Shown: positions 1-11,110 of the stretch, piece by piece
Numbering within the stretch: the first letter of the stretch is position 1
How the letters are laid out: each line of letters begins with the position of its first letter
Assembly (NCBI GenBank): GCA_013115135.1
Contig: JABANP010000047.1
Location: 145,781 to 209,780, forward strand
DNA from: Perkinsus olseni
Taxonomy: Eukaryota; Perkinsozoa; Perkinsida; Perkinsidae
Reading direction: 5' to 3'
Length of the DNA stretch: 64,000 bases
Program-made: the position numbers and the translations under genes
The notes under the pieces: generated by a model
Database searches by the model: none
Told to the model about the DNA's origin: nothing
Seen by the model: the letters and a program-made list of their open reading frames with translations, nothing else

Positions 1-1428
1 TGCACCGTGTCATCCAGATAGTGGCCAAAATATGTCAGATTCGTGGTTTGATGAAGCATGTGATTGACTCCGGAGACACTGACGATGGGCCCGATCTGGA
101 AGACTCTCAGCCCTTTATGGATGGAAAGGTAGAGTATAGTCATGGATGGAGGGAGGCAGTCATCGGCGTCGTGTCACCACAGGGAGGATCGTCAAGCATG
201 GACAGACGGCGAAGTTTGGAGTCATCCCGAGATCCGATGCTCAGCGTTAGGTCCACGGGAGATTCCGCGGCCGGTGCTGGTTGATGGCCCGGCGGCGGCA
301 CTCATGCTCACGAGTTGTATTTATAACGTGTTATTGAATTTTCTGTTGGTTTTGTTGCTGAGTGGCATGCAGATGACCTGCATGGAGCGGCGACCATCGA
401 TCGTGTGAGAGGCGTATGCCACGGGAACTAGGGATGTATCAAAGCGGCGTGTGTACCCGAACAAATTTTGGGAACATCCTTGATGGCGATTTGGACAGTT
501 GGAGCCTCAAGAGGAACATTAGGTGGAGTCGAACTCAATGCCATTGAGAATTCCGAATTGAGTCAATGACGTTAAGGATGGCAGGGACTGAAGAAGCTGA
601 CTGGCCAAGGGAGCTACAGGGAAGCGGGTTTGATCGCTCGCAAAAATGTCACAAGCTGAGCTTGTCAAGCTCTTGACCGAATACACGAGAGCAGCCCATG
701 ATGAACTGTCGCCCGCAGCCGACTCCCGCGAGGCGGTGGTCGCTGTGGACAGAACCACAGACAGAGACTCACCAAGCTCGAACCACCGGACATCCATTAG
801 GACTGATGGCGTCTATCGACAATCATAGACCGACTCCTGCAGACTTCGAGGCATCGTTGAAGACAAACTCTAGTCTGACCTCCACGTCAAGGGATTGAGT
901 GGTGAAGCGCTTATTCGGCAAATTCTACCGAACACCGAATAACACGCCTTAATCATTGGTATCGCTTGAATATCTACACTAGCTTCATTTGTGCGGAGTA
1001 TGCTCCAATGGCTAAACATCATCACTACATAACATAGCATATCACACCGCTGAGCCGAGCCGGCTCGATCAGCCATCTCCGGCCACTATGAGGGAACTGG
1101 TTGCAGGCGGGGTATCTGTTACGAGATACTTTCGGACCCTGAAAGACTCAACGGTTCAACCACTACGTCCAGGTCGTAGAGAAGGGCAATGTTACACATG
1201 TGGTTTGCGAAGCCGGCAGAGCGAGCCTGAGAAGTTCATTCCCTCCCTGCATCAGATGAAGGAATTGAAGCTCATCCCCGTAAAGCTGTTCGACTGTGAG
1301 AACACAAACCATACTCCGCACTAGGGAAATCGGCGAGCCTTGGCGTCGGCGTGCAACAATTCCACGACTCAAAAATTGGCTAGAAGCCTTCCAGCCTCCT
1401 AGAGGAGAGGCGCTCGTTTGGGCAGCCC
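1..1428. other. No supported gene; downstream flank of the transporter array
   Basis: I see only short overlapping ORFs with no recognisable domain, no consistent codon pattern and no splice-linked frames. The region lies downstream (3') of the first minus-strand transporter gene. A gene fragment running off the left edge cannot be excluded. Confidence 0.4.
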
Positions 1429-2916
1429 TCAATAAGAGGGTGCCAATGCGTCTTCGGGCGAAACCTTCTCAGAGAAAGAAGGATCCGTCCCACCTACTCT
1501 AAATCGGAACCTCCCGAGGAAATAAGCCTTGGACTCCCGGAACGTCAATCTAGCAATAAGGATACAAGAGAGCCCAAGGGCAATAGGCAACAATATGAAG
1601 ACCCCATCCCAACTGTAGGTAGCTATCCATGATACTAGGCCTTGCTGTATGGCAGCTCCACATGCACCAACACCATCAATGATGCCTGCAACCTGACCGA
1701 CTGCCTCTCTATTTCCTCTGAGGGCATCTTGTCGACCTAAGTCCGTACAAACCGCTGAAGAAACGACGTTGGCAGCACCGCCGATGAAGAAGCCTGCTAG
1801 CGAAAGCATGACGTATAGGTAGGCAACGGTTGGGTCGTCGATATGCAACAGAGACACCGGGATGAGGGCTAGGAGCTGGAAAAGGAAGAGGGAGGGAGCT
1901 CTTCCCGAGCCTGGGACAACTGCCATCATATCAGACAACCAACCACAGGCAAGACTTCCGATCACAACACCAATGTTGTAGATGGTATCAAAGAAGTTAG
2001 CTTGCTCCGGTGTAAGGTGGGCGTGCTCATTCAAGTACAGCGGAAGCCAGAAGAACATGGCGTAGTTGACACCCTTGACACACGCATAGGTCAGAGCGTA
2101 TACCAATACGCCCGGGATGAGCCATGCCCGCCAGAACTTGATGGGTTGTCTGTTCGCTTGCTCTCCTGCCACTGGTGGCTGTACCTCATCAGAGCAACCA
2201 CACTCAAGCTCCGCATCTCCCGATGGTGGTTCGCTATTTCGCATCTGATCCGTGACCCTACAGAGGGCATCATCGAGACTTTTCGGGAGGGTCAATACAG
2301 TAAGCAAGCCCACGATGACCAGTATCACTGCCGGAGTGATGAAGGTAGCGGAAATGACAGTTCTTCCGGTTTCCCCAAACAGAACTATCATGGACGAGGC
2401 AAGATTCGCTCCTACTATGTTACCGACCGCAGCGTTTGTTGCCCAAACACCGAAGATTAAACCTGAATGCATGTCCCCGAAATAGTTGCCCATGATTTTA
2501 ACGAGGACAGGCCAGACCGCTGACTGAAAAACACCGTTGAAGACGTTCAAGACATAGTAGAGGTAATACACCCCAGGTGCCGTGAAGAAGACCACAAGTA
2601 GACCAAATATGCATTGGTCAATGGCAGCGAGAGATACAGCGGCTAACATGACAAGGACAGGGTTATAAATATCCCCGAGTACACCAGTGACGAGCATTCC
2701 TATAGCATATGATAACATAAAGACAACATCCATCACTCCGAAGAAGACTGTAGGATAATCGAACGCGGGGTCCTTCAAAAGGGGGGCCGCACTCGATATC
2801 GACTTCCGGGTTGCATGGACCATCACATACACCAGGAAGGTCCAGACAAAGGCCAAGACTTGATAAAATAGACGAGGGTTCGGAATAATGTGGGCAATGG
2901 TGACCGGGATGATCAT
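1429..2916 (-). CDS. OPA-type MFS transporter, copy A (sugar-phosphate/phosphate antiporter)
   Basis: A single-exon 495-residue protein starting at a true ATG. It has about 12 hydrophobic segments split by a charged Cys-containing central loop (about residues 215-260), the usual layout of the major facilitator superfamily. The first helix ends in a basic RKSISS stretch like the organophosphate:phosphate antiporter (SLC37/GlpT/UhpC) group, whose members exchange phosphorylated sugars or glycerol phosphate for phosphate. Substrate and membrane are inferred only. It is the first of three tandem minus-strand copies. Its C-terminal half is almost identical to copy B, yet a 107-nt block (1562-1668) is identical to the otherwise divergent copy C, which indicates gene conversion. 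No intron is visible, unlike most other genes in the window. Confidence 0.87.
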   Translation of the reverse strand: MIIPVTIAHIIPNPRLFYQVLAFVWTFLVYVMVHATRKSISSAAPLLKDPAFDYPTVFFGVMDVVFMLSYAIGMLVTGVLGDIYNPVLVMLAAVSLAAIDQCIFGLLVVFFTAPGVYYLYYVLNVFNGVFQSAVWPVLVKIMGNYFGDMHSGLIFGVWATNAAVGNIVGANLASSMIVLFGETGRTVISATFITPAVILVIVGLLTVLTLPKSLDDALCRVTDQMRNSEPPSGDAELECGCSDEVQPPVAGEQANRQPIKFWRAWLIPGVLVYALTYACVKGVNYAMFFWLPLYLNEHAHLTPEQANFFDTIYNIGVVIGSLACGWLSDMMAVVPGSGRAPSLFLFQLLALIPVSLLHIDDPTVAYLYVMLSLAGFFIGGAANVVSSAVCTDLGRQDALRGNREAVGQVAGIIDGVGACGAAIQQGLVSWIATYSWDGVFILLPIALGLSCILIARLTFRESKAYFLGRFRFRVGGTDPSFSEKVSPEDALAPSY

Positions 2917-3673
2917 GGTGTATCTTCAGTGTCGCGATCAACTTGAAAACGAGACGACCCTGACGCTGCGGTCTTGCGCATGCGTGCTCGCCGCCCAGAA
3001 GTTGCCAGGCAAACTGCGTACCGCAATCCGAAAAGTGCTTGCTTGGGAAGCCTCTGCCCCTTTCAGAAGGGCTTCTGGAAGCTCGTGAGAGTACTCAGGA
3101 GGGGACCAGCAGCTCTTTACTCGGGCTGGAGCTGCTATTAGGTGACGCCTTGCGTGCAACGATCGCGTGCATCGATGTGTGCTCACCGATACCGAACATA
3201 TACTATGGTGAAATGCTGATCATGGCGGGAGCAACTCATTGGATACATGTCGCCGTTTTGGTCTACAATGTTACCATGCCTACCACCAATAGGATCGGTC
3301 CAACTAGGAGAGACACATACACATTCCTGTGAGAATTCTTGCTAGCGTTCTGGAAGAGGTACGACTGAGCGCCTCGCCTCAAGTGTGGGTGCGATAACCG
3401 GACGCCCATTAAGCCGATCGCAGGTACAGCATTCCGTTGCCGAAGGACGTCGTTGAGATTCAAGTGGCCCCGATCGAGAGGATTTGGGCCGGGCGCGCGC
3501 ATACTCGGTCAGCTGTTCTCTTCGCTTCACCTATTCCGTCGCCCATGCTGTGTGACTAGACGGACTCAAATCGTTAACTGGTGAAACAAAGTTCTGTGAA
3601 CATCGACGTGAGCGTATAAGAATTCCACAACTGCTGTGATAATAAGTAGTCAAGTACTGCGTTGATGCGCCCC
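2917..3673. other. Spacer between transporter copies A and B, partly duplicated
   Basis: No gene is supported. Stretches just upstream of copy A (for example near 2920-3090) resemble those upstream of copy B (near 5215-5345), including a shared TATCTT..TGTCGCGAT run and a related Cys/Leu-coding-like segment. The tandem duplication therefore seems to have included the 5' flank and probably its promoter. Confidence 0.45.
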
Positions 3674-5155
3674 TCATGGCGCTGCCGAGCCATCCTCCGT
3701 GTAGACTTTCTCAGAGGAAGCGGCGGCGTCCGCACTATCTACTCTAGTTCGACACCTTCCGAGGAAATAAGCCTTGGACTCCCGGAACGCTAATCTGGCA
3801 ATAAGAATACAAGAGAGCCCAAGAGCGACAGACAGCAATATAAAGACTCCATTCCAACTGTAGGTAGCTATCCATGATACTAGGCCTTGCTGTATGGCAG
3901 CGCCACCTGCACCAACACCATCAATGATGCCTGCGACCTGGCTCATTGCTTCCCTATTCCCCTTGAGGGCATCTTGTCGGCCCAAATCAGCACAGACGGC
4001 TGAAACTAAGACGATGGCAGCGCCACCGATGAAGAAGCCGGCCAGGAAAAGCATGACGTACAGATAGGCAACAGTTGGGTCGTCGATACGCAACAGAGAC
4101 ACCGGGATGAGGGCTAGGAGCTGGAAAAGGAAGAGGGAGGGAGCTCTTCCCGAGCCTGGGACAACTGCCATCATATCAGACAACCAACCACAGGCAAGAC
4201 TTCCAACCACGACGCCGAGACTGTAAATGGTGTCACAGAAGTCAGCATGCTTTGGTGTGAGGTGAGCATGCTCATTCAAGTACAGCGGTGTCCAGAAGAA
4301 CATGGCGTCATTAACACCTTTTACACAGGCGTAGGTCAAGGCTGATAACAATACGCCCGGGATGAGCCATGCCCGCCAGAACTTGATGGGTTGTCTGTTC
4401 GCTTGCTCTCCTGCCACTGGTGGCTGTACCTCCTCAGTGCAACCACACTCAAGCTCCGCATCTCCCGATGGTGGCTCGCTATTTCGCGTCTGATCCGTGG
4501 CCCTGCAAAGGGCCTCATTGAGACTTCTCGGGAGGGTCAATACGGTGAGCAAGCCCACGATAACCAGTATCACTGCCGGGACCATCAATGTAGCGGAAAT
4601 GACCGTTCTTCCGGTTTGGCCGAATACGACGATCATAAGGGAGGCAAGGTTGCCTCCTACTATGTTGCCTACCGCGATGTTCGTAGCCCATACACCGAAG
4701 ATCACACCCGAGTGCATGTTGCCAAAATAGTTCGACATAATCTTGATGAGAACCGGCCAAATAGCAGATTGAAAGACACCATTACAAGCGTATAAGACGT
4801 AGTATAGGTAATACACCCCAGGTGTCGTGAAGAAGACGACGAGTATACCAAATGTGCATTGGTCAATGGCAGCGAGAGATACAGCGGCTAACATAACAAG
4901 GACAGGGTTATAAATATCCCCGAGTACGCCAGTGACGACCATTCCTATAGCATATGATAACATAAAGACAACATCCATCACTCCGAAGAAGACTGTAGGA
5001 TAATCGAACGCGGGGTCCTTCAAAAGGGGGGCCGCACTCGATATCGACTTTCGGGTTGCCTCAACCATCACATACACCAGGAAAGTCCACAAGAAGGCCA
5101 GGACTTGATAAAATAGACGAGGGTTCGAGATAGAGCGAGCAATAGTGGAAATCAT
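3674..5155 (-). CDS. OPA-type MFS transporter, copy B
   Basis: A single-exon transporter, about 493 residues from the first true ATG (5155); the reading frame is open 12 nt further upstream but without ATG. It shares the SLC37-like helix-1 motif and the charged central loop with copy A. Differences cluster around the second half: a Val-Lys-Gly-Val-Asn-Asp motif where copies A and C have Asn-Tyr, plus Thr and Lys changes in the next loop. These might alter substrate choice, but that is inference. Sequence shared with copy A is near-identical over long blocks, for example around 4085-4200, suggesting a recent duplication or continuing conversion. Confidence 0.86.
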   Translation of the reverse strand: MISTIARSISNPRLFYQVLAFLWTFLVYVMVEATRKSISSAAPLLKDPAFDYPTVFFGVMDVVFMLSYAIGMVVTGVLGDIYNPVLVMLAAVSLAAIDQCTFGILVVFFTTPGVYYLYYVLYACNGVFQSAIWPVLIKIMSNYFGNMHSGVIFGVWATNIAVGNIVGGNLASLMIVVFGQTGRTVISATLMVPAVILVIVGLLTVLTLPRSLNEALCRATDQTRNSEPPSGDAELECGCTEEVQPPVAGEQANRQPIKFWRAWLIPGVLLSALTYACVKGVNDAMFFWTPLYLNEHAHLTPKHADFCDTIYSLGVVVGSLACGWLSDMMAVVPGSGRAPSLFLFQLLALIPVSLLRIDDPTVAYLYVMLFLAGFFIGGAAIVLVSAVCADLGRQDALKGNREAMSQVAGIIDGVGAGGAAIQQGLVSWIATYSWNGVFILLSVALGLSCILIARLAFRESKAYFLGRCRTRVDSADAAASSEKVYTEDGSAAP

Positions 5156-6438
5156 GGTATCATCCAAATCCGGTAATGAATTGAGAGTTCAGCTACTTGG
5201 AGACAAAGCCATCACGGCATGGTCTTGCGCGTACGTTCTGTATCTTGGATGTCGCGATACGCCATTTGCATAGACGTCAGTGGGATCCGTGCGTAAGTGG
5301 CATCTGCCTTTCTGAGGACGGCTCTTCCGAGCTCGGGAAGGTGCCCGGCACGAGCTTAGAGAAAATCTTTCCGAGTTGGAATTGGACCTCGAGTGAAACC
5401 TCGCGTGCAACGCTAGCGGAGTCGGAGCGCCGCGACGCCGATACCGTCGCTAGTACGGTCCAACTGGAGGCCATCTCGCGGATGTTCCTCATTAGCGCGG
5501 CAAAAATATAGAAGACGAAAGTTTCGTCCCGAAAGGAGGATTGTGAGAAGCCGTGCCAGGGAAACCCGCTAGGCGCTTTCGGGCTGTCCCTGTACACTCA
5601 ACTGTACGCGGGCCCAGAAAGAAAAGTATGTTACGCTCCGTCTATGTTTATGCGTGCAGAGTAGTCTGGGCAATAGCTCTTTCATAAGATCCATCTCACA
5701 AGCTCCCTTTGGCCTTGTGTTCCACGTATGAGATAGAAGACTACAACAACGTACTCGGAACAACTAGCTCTCAGCGATACAGTCAGCGACGCTCACATTT
5801 CTTCCTTCGCTCTCATCCACACTCAATACGCGGCAGAAGGAACCGGGTTTTGTCTACGACATCGTTTGAGCTAGAGCCCAATGGAGTTCAACTCAGCTCG
5901 TGCAACAACTCCCAGACAAAACCCCGTTGCCTTCACATGAACATATTACTGTCATGTTGCATATCTGGACCAAACGTCGCGAGGGGTTTACCTTGTTAAG
6001 GATCATAGTGCGAATGACAGTGACTCGTTGATTCTGAAAATCTTGAAAACCCCGGCTCACCCCTCGAACCAGCACCCGCAATGCGGATTCCAAAAACCGC
6101 CTCACAAATTGTGGGCCACAATATTGTAACATACCAGACTACGGCCTCTCTAGCTCAGGATTCCCTAGGCGGCTGACACTCAACCTACTCGCTCCCCATT
6201 GCCTATCAGGTGGAGCGTCTATCAATGGAGATACGCTCATGTTCCAGGTTACACCGCACCAACTACAACCGGATTCATCTACTTCACTAGGGACTCAAGG
6301 CACTGAAGTGATTAAGAGAAATGACATCAGCTCCTCTACAACGGCGGTAGAATTAAATACGCGGAGATTATAGTACGAGTGAATTCTAATGGAAGGCATT
6401 GCCGGGTAAGATAAACACGGAAAAATATTCACAAATAT
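5156..6438. other. Spacer between transporter copies B and C
   Basis: About 1.3 kb with no supported gene. The first part resembles the upstream flank of copy A. The remainder holds only short ORFs without domains. Confidence 0.4.
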
Positions 6439-7869
6439 TCACTTAGAAACGTTATCACAACTCTGCTGCCTCGAAGCTCTGAGGCCCCTGAGGAACCCTC
6501 TAGTCTCTTTATAGGCTCGTGTCCCAAGAAGAATACAAGAGAGCCCAAGGGCAATAGGCAACAATATGAAGACCCCATCCCAACTGTAGGTAGCTATCCA
6601 TGATACTAGGCCTTGCTGTATGGCAGCTCCACATGCACCCGTGCCGTCGATGATACCTGTTACTTGACTTACTGCTTTACGATTGCCCTTGAGAGCATCC
6701 TGCCGACCAATGTCTGTGCATATAACAGAACCAACAAGATTGGAAGCACCACCAATTAGGAAGCCAGCCAAGAGAAGCATCACGCTCAAGTAAGCTACAG
6801 TGGGGTCGTCCACGTGCAGCAAGGACACGGGTATCAGAGCGAGAAAAATAAATAGGAAGAGCGATGGCGATCTTCCCGATTCCTGGACCCGAGCCATGTA
6901 ATCGGATACCCATCCGCAGACTATACACCCAAACACCGTGCCGATGTTGTAAAGCATATCAAACAGGTTGGCCTTCTCGGGTGAGATGTCGGCATGCTCA
7001 TTCAGGTAGAGTGGGAGCCAGAAGAACATGGCGTAGTTGACACCCTTCACACATGCATAGGTCAGAGCGAATATTAATACGCCTGGGATGAGCCATGCCC
7101 GCCAGAACTTAATTGGCTTCTCGTCGTCCTCATTTTGCATAGCAGCACCATCAGCATCGACGTGGCTCTCATCGCTGTCGCTGCTAGGAACAGTCTGACG
7201 CATTGCTGAACCAGTATTGGCAAGAGCAAGCTCTAGGCTTGCTGGGAGAAGAAGGAAAGTCAACAACGTCACAATAACCACGATCAGAACCGGAGAAATG
7301 AAAGTGGCAGCAATAACAATCTTGCCGGTTTCACCGAAAATAACAATCATAAGAGAAGCTAAACTCGAGCCGACGATGTTCCCAACGGCCGAGTTGGTAG
7401 CCCAAAAACCGAATACCAATCCAGAGTGCAAGTGACTGAAGTAATCTCCCATTACCTTAACCAGCACGGGCCAAATGGCAGACTGAGCGGCACCGTTAAG
7501 GCCGTTAAGGACGTAATACAAATAATGAAAACCCTTAGAGGTATAAGACACGATAAGGAGCCCACAAAGACATTGGACGGCCGCAGCCAGAACGACGAAG
7601 AGCAGAACAACCAGCATTGGGTTGAAGATATCTCCGAGAATACCAGTGAATAACATGGCAATAGCGTAGGAGATCATGAAAACAACATCCATCGCGCCAA
7701 AGAACGCCGTAGGGTATCCAAACTCCTCGGCCTTAAGCAACGGGGCGGCGCTGGAAATGGACTTTCGCATTGCATGAACCATCACATAGACCAGAAAGGT
7801 GAGAGTGAACGCCAAGACCTGGTAGAACAAGGCTGGCTTTGGCACGATCCGTGAGAAGTTGATGAACAT
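6439..7869 (-). CDS. OPA-type MFS transporter, copy C
   Basis: A single-exon 476-residue member of the same SLC37/OPA-like family, starting at a true ATG. It is clearly the most divergent of the three copies, with a shorter, more acidic central loop (poly-Asp/Glu near residue 225) and a different basic C-terminus. Against that background, the 107-nt identity to copy A at 6533-6639, and high similarity around 7020-7110, are best explained by gene conversion. Likely an integral membrane antiporter for phosphorylated metabolites; substrate unknown. Confidence 0.86.
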   Translation of the reverse strand: MFINFSRIVPKPALFYQVLAFTLTFLVYVMVHAMRKSISSAAPLLKAEEFGYPTAFFGAMDVVFMISYAIAMLFTGILGDIFNPMLVVLLFVVLAAAVQCLCGLLIVSYTSKGFHYLYYVLNGLNGAAQSAIWPVLVKVMGDYFSHLHSGLVFGFWATNSAVGNIVGSSLASLMIVIFGETGKIVIAATFISPVLIVVIVTLLTFLLLPASLELALANTGSAMRQTVPSSDSDESHVDADGAAMQNEDDEKPIKFWRAWLIPGVLIFALTYACVKGVNYAMFFWLPLYLNEHADISPEKANLFDMLYNIGTVFGCIVCGWVSDYMARVQESGRSPSLFLFIFLALIPVSLLHVDDPTVAYLSVMLLLAGFLIGGASNLVGSVICTDIGRQDALKGNRKAVSQVTGIIDGTGACGAAIQQGLVSWIATYSWDGVFILLPIALGLSCILLGTRAYKETRGFLRGLRASRQQSCDNVSK

Positions 7870-8397
7870 GATGATGATTCCTGGCGGGATGAACAGGGGC
7901 TCGTGTGATTGATGGAGATGTGCGCAGGTTGGGAAGCTAGACGAGAGCTAAGTTGAGTCGAGTCACACAAATCCGCTAGCTAGTGGTCACCTCTCTGTCT
8001 CTCTTGGTGCCCAACTGTACATCGCAAAAGGCCACTCATGTGCACTTATAGGTCGCCAAGCCATGGTGTTCCTGTTCGGTCTGTAGTCCGCGGCGCCTCG
8101 GGCTTTCCGAATAGTCGACCGAACTGTTGTGTACAGGGGGACAGCTACAACGAGGATGCAGCGGCATGGAGGTTATGAGTGTTGGCATTCAACATTTTCA
8201 AGATACAATCGGTTCTGATGTGACTATTAGTAGTAGTGTGGCTTGCGATAGAGAAGCTGAGCGCCCCGCATAGCTTCGCTCCGTCTTCCCGAACTCTACA
8301 TCACTGTGTCAATTCAACCGTAGGACACCTCACGTGAACACTGTGGGGCTAGCCAGGGCCAATCGTTCTGAGAATCTTCCAGAGGTAGTTCTCATTA
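7870..8397. other. Intergenic region 5' of transporter copy C
   Basis: No gene is supported. It separates the start of copy C from the stop of the next minus-strand gene and presumably holds the promoter of copy C. I recognise no specific element. Confidence 0.4.
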
Positions 8398-10602
8398 TCA
8401 ACATGCGGGGTTGTAGCACCAAGTCTCGGTGGGAACAGCATAACGCAGCATCGCTCCAATACCGATGAGCATGAATGTTAAGATGCTCATTAACAAACAG
8501 AAGAGGTAGATGTACCTACCATGGCCGAGTTGACGCCCCTAAAGCAGCTCGATGTACCTGTTGATGTAGCTGCCAATCTGTGAGCACTCGGGTTCATCGA
8601 AGAAAAGTGTAGGGTCGTTACTCGAACCCCAAGAGCAGAACTGTTTGGTCGCGTAACCGAAGGATGCATTAGTTCGGAAGGCCTCGTACGGGTCGTCGGG
8701 ATTCTTGGCCTTCCTGAACGTGCAGAGGTAGCAGGGCCCTCGGCAGCTGCGAGGCTACACTAGCAGGCTCAAAGGCTGTTGGCCTCGGTAATTGGACGGT
8801 ATACACGACTCCACTGTGGTACTGGCTATGTCATCATCGCAGGGAAGCACGGACGCAGCACTGCCTTGGATCTGGGGAAGAGTTGGTACTAGCTTCAACT
8901 TGAAAATACACAAAGACACCTTTGGCACGTTCAATCTGTCAATACGATTGTTAATTCTCTTCAACGCAGCTTCGTTGGTAGTAGACTCTCCCACGTACAA
9001 GCAACGACAGTAGACATCCTAAATGAGCCACAATCTCGACAGCTGGGCCATCGGGAGGGGAAGCTGTGGAACACGGAGGCCTGCCGCTTGACAGACGTAC
9101 CCGAAACATCTTCTGGCCGGGAATATCAATACCGTAATAGGGACAAGTCTGCTCAAACTGAGAGCTTGCCTTGTACAGAAAGTTCACATTCGAAGAGTCA
9201 TGAACGACTCTAATCCGGTTCACGTCGGTGTCCTGCAGGTGCACCCAACACAGGTTGCACAACTGCCGCTGCTGGTCAGTACCATGCAGTCGTGGTGGAG
9301 CACCCAACACCGTTGGCATCGGGTCGGATAGACGACCCTCACGTCGAAGCGACCACTGAACATGGACTTGTACGCAGGAGAGTTGCACTCTCGTAGATGG
9401 GCCTCCATGTCAGCTTGATGGGGCAGACCTGGGCCTTGACAGTGCTCGCTAAAGTAGTATCTACTCAGGCTCGGAGTAATGGCGGCTGATCGGCGTGTCG
9501 ACCTATCTGCAGTTCATGAGCTGGTTGTAGACACAGTCGTCTTGGAAGTTGATGCAGTTGTGCGTCCGAGCTGTCACTCCGAAGCACTCTCGGGCCGCCG
9601 CCATCTGTTGATCGATCGGAAAAGGTGACCCACAGCAGCAGCAGCAGCCTTACTCTGATAAGGAGGCCTACTACCAAGGAGCCAGCTACGACTAGGACGA
9701 AGCGAGCTATCCAAGGGCCATGCTTGCACAGACCACCCAAGAAGCCAACCTGTGGCGGCGGCGGGGGCGAACGGTCATCAGCCCGGTCATCAGCCTACTC
9801 GCCATGTCATCTGGTCAAGGTCAAGCTCAGCGACAGGCAAGTTAGAGAAGAACTTGAAGCCGAAGCTCATAAGGAAGCAGACGACAAGGAGCAGACCATA
9901 GAAGGCGGCCACCACAAACATGTAGACCTCCAACGATCGGATCTGGGCAATGGTGATGGTCGGAACAACAAGGAGGAGCGCTACAGCAGCTACTGTGGAC
10001 ATGCTGCAGGAGGTGTCGAGGACTGTGGACACACCGCCGAAGCCGGTCTTTCTCACACTGCCAGGTCTTCCGGAAATATCTAGCGAAGGTCCAAAACGAT
10101 TGGGCATCCTAAGGACACTGGGTGATGGTGACACGGGTGGTGACACTCACGACGAATGGTGGGTCCCTCGTGTAGAACTTGAGAGCCTCTCCGTCTACTA
10201 TGGTGTTGGAGGACTGCACACACTCATCGAGCAAGTTGTCGGGGCCAAACCCAGTATGCATTCGGAAGGGGAAATAAATGAATAGAAACAGCCCTAGCGG
10301 GAAGTGGTGGCAAGAGAGGCCACGCAGGCAGCTCTACCGATGATTGAGACGTTCATCTTGAGCTTGAAAAATGAGGCCAGACGGTAGCTGGACCTCCGCC
10401 GTTTGAAGTGCTCAGCCTGGTTGTCGACGAAGCCGGTGCAGAGGCCGATGATGGTGCCTGGCAGGTGGGCCTCGGTTGCAGGGCAGTGAGGCGATATACC
10501 TATCACAGGCAGTCGTGTCCATGGACTGTCCTTCCCCATTGGTGAGTGATAACAGAGAGAACAAAGCGCTGCTGCAGTATAGCCGTCAGTGATGGCCACC
10601 AT
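8398..10602 (-). CDS. Multi-exon Cys-rich multi-pass membrane protein, unknown function
   Basis: No single long ORF, but exons join in frame across tiny GT-AG introns: 10294-10337 (44 nt), 10109-10150 (42), 10004-10058 (55), 9750-9798 (49), 9605-9653 (49) and 9263-9303 (41). The product has at least five hydrophobic segments: one after the first intron, two in the exon ending near 9799, one before 9654 (WIARFVLVVAGSLVVGL) and one near the C-terminus (LFCLLMSILTFMLIGIGA). Cys-rich loops lie between them (for example CFGVTARTHNCINFQDDC, and CRGPCYLC near 8735), and it ends in a Cys at 8398-8400. The junctions near 9500 and at 9005-9115 are uncertain, as is the start (ATG at 10602 chosen as the first in frame). 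The cysteines suggest disulfide-bonded extracellular or lumenal loops. I do not recognise the family. Confidence 0.65.
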
Positions 10603-10653
10603 CACCCTCCCATCTGATTGTCTATAATCGACACTAATCAACCTAAGATACTA

Positions 10654-10824
10654 CAGGGTGGTGCAACATAAAGCACACAGTTTCAAGCATTGGACAACTG
10701 CGGTTGAGATTTTGGGTTTATGGGTTTTAGATGGTGCTTACTCCAATTCTGAAGTACGTTTGGGTTGACCTTTTCTCTGTAACTCAGCAGCTTCAAGTTG
10801 TGTGCTTTATGTTGCCCCACCCTG
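10654..10824. mobile_element. Tc1/mariner-like MITE with TA target duplication
   Basis: A 171-bp non-coding element with terminal inverted repeats of about 35 bp (CAGGGTGGTGCAACATAAAG on the left, the near-perfect complement on the right) flanked on both sides by TA (10652-10653 and 10825-10826). TIRs beginning CAGGG next to a duplicated TA are typical of non-autonomous Tc1/mariner elements. The interior has no ORF. The two TIRs differ at only a few positions, suggesting a fairly recent insertion. Confidence 0.8.
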
Positions 10825-10826
10825 TA

Positions 10827-11110
10827 CAATTAACGATAACGCAATTCACGCGCCACCGGAGTCCGGCGACCGGACACAGACACGACCCTGTAAGCAGCAG
10901 CCACCGGACACTCCTGTTGTTATCTCATCATATCACGGCTATGCTCTCGGAAGGCCGTGACAATGCGGACTCGGTGGCGATAGCAGGCCTTATACCGCCG
11001 CTCTGACCATCGCCTTCACCCGTCAGGACTTACCAACACAACACTACTACTGGTAGGACGTACAAATGATAATAATAGTGCTACTCAAGGCAGCTGCTGC
11101 TGTTGCCGCC
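10827..11110. other. Intergenic region, nothing recognised
   Basis: It lies between the MITE and the 3' end of the Gln-rich gene. No coding or RNA signal is apparent. Confidence 0.35.
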
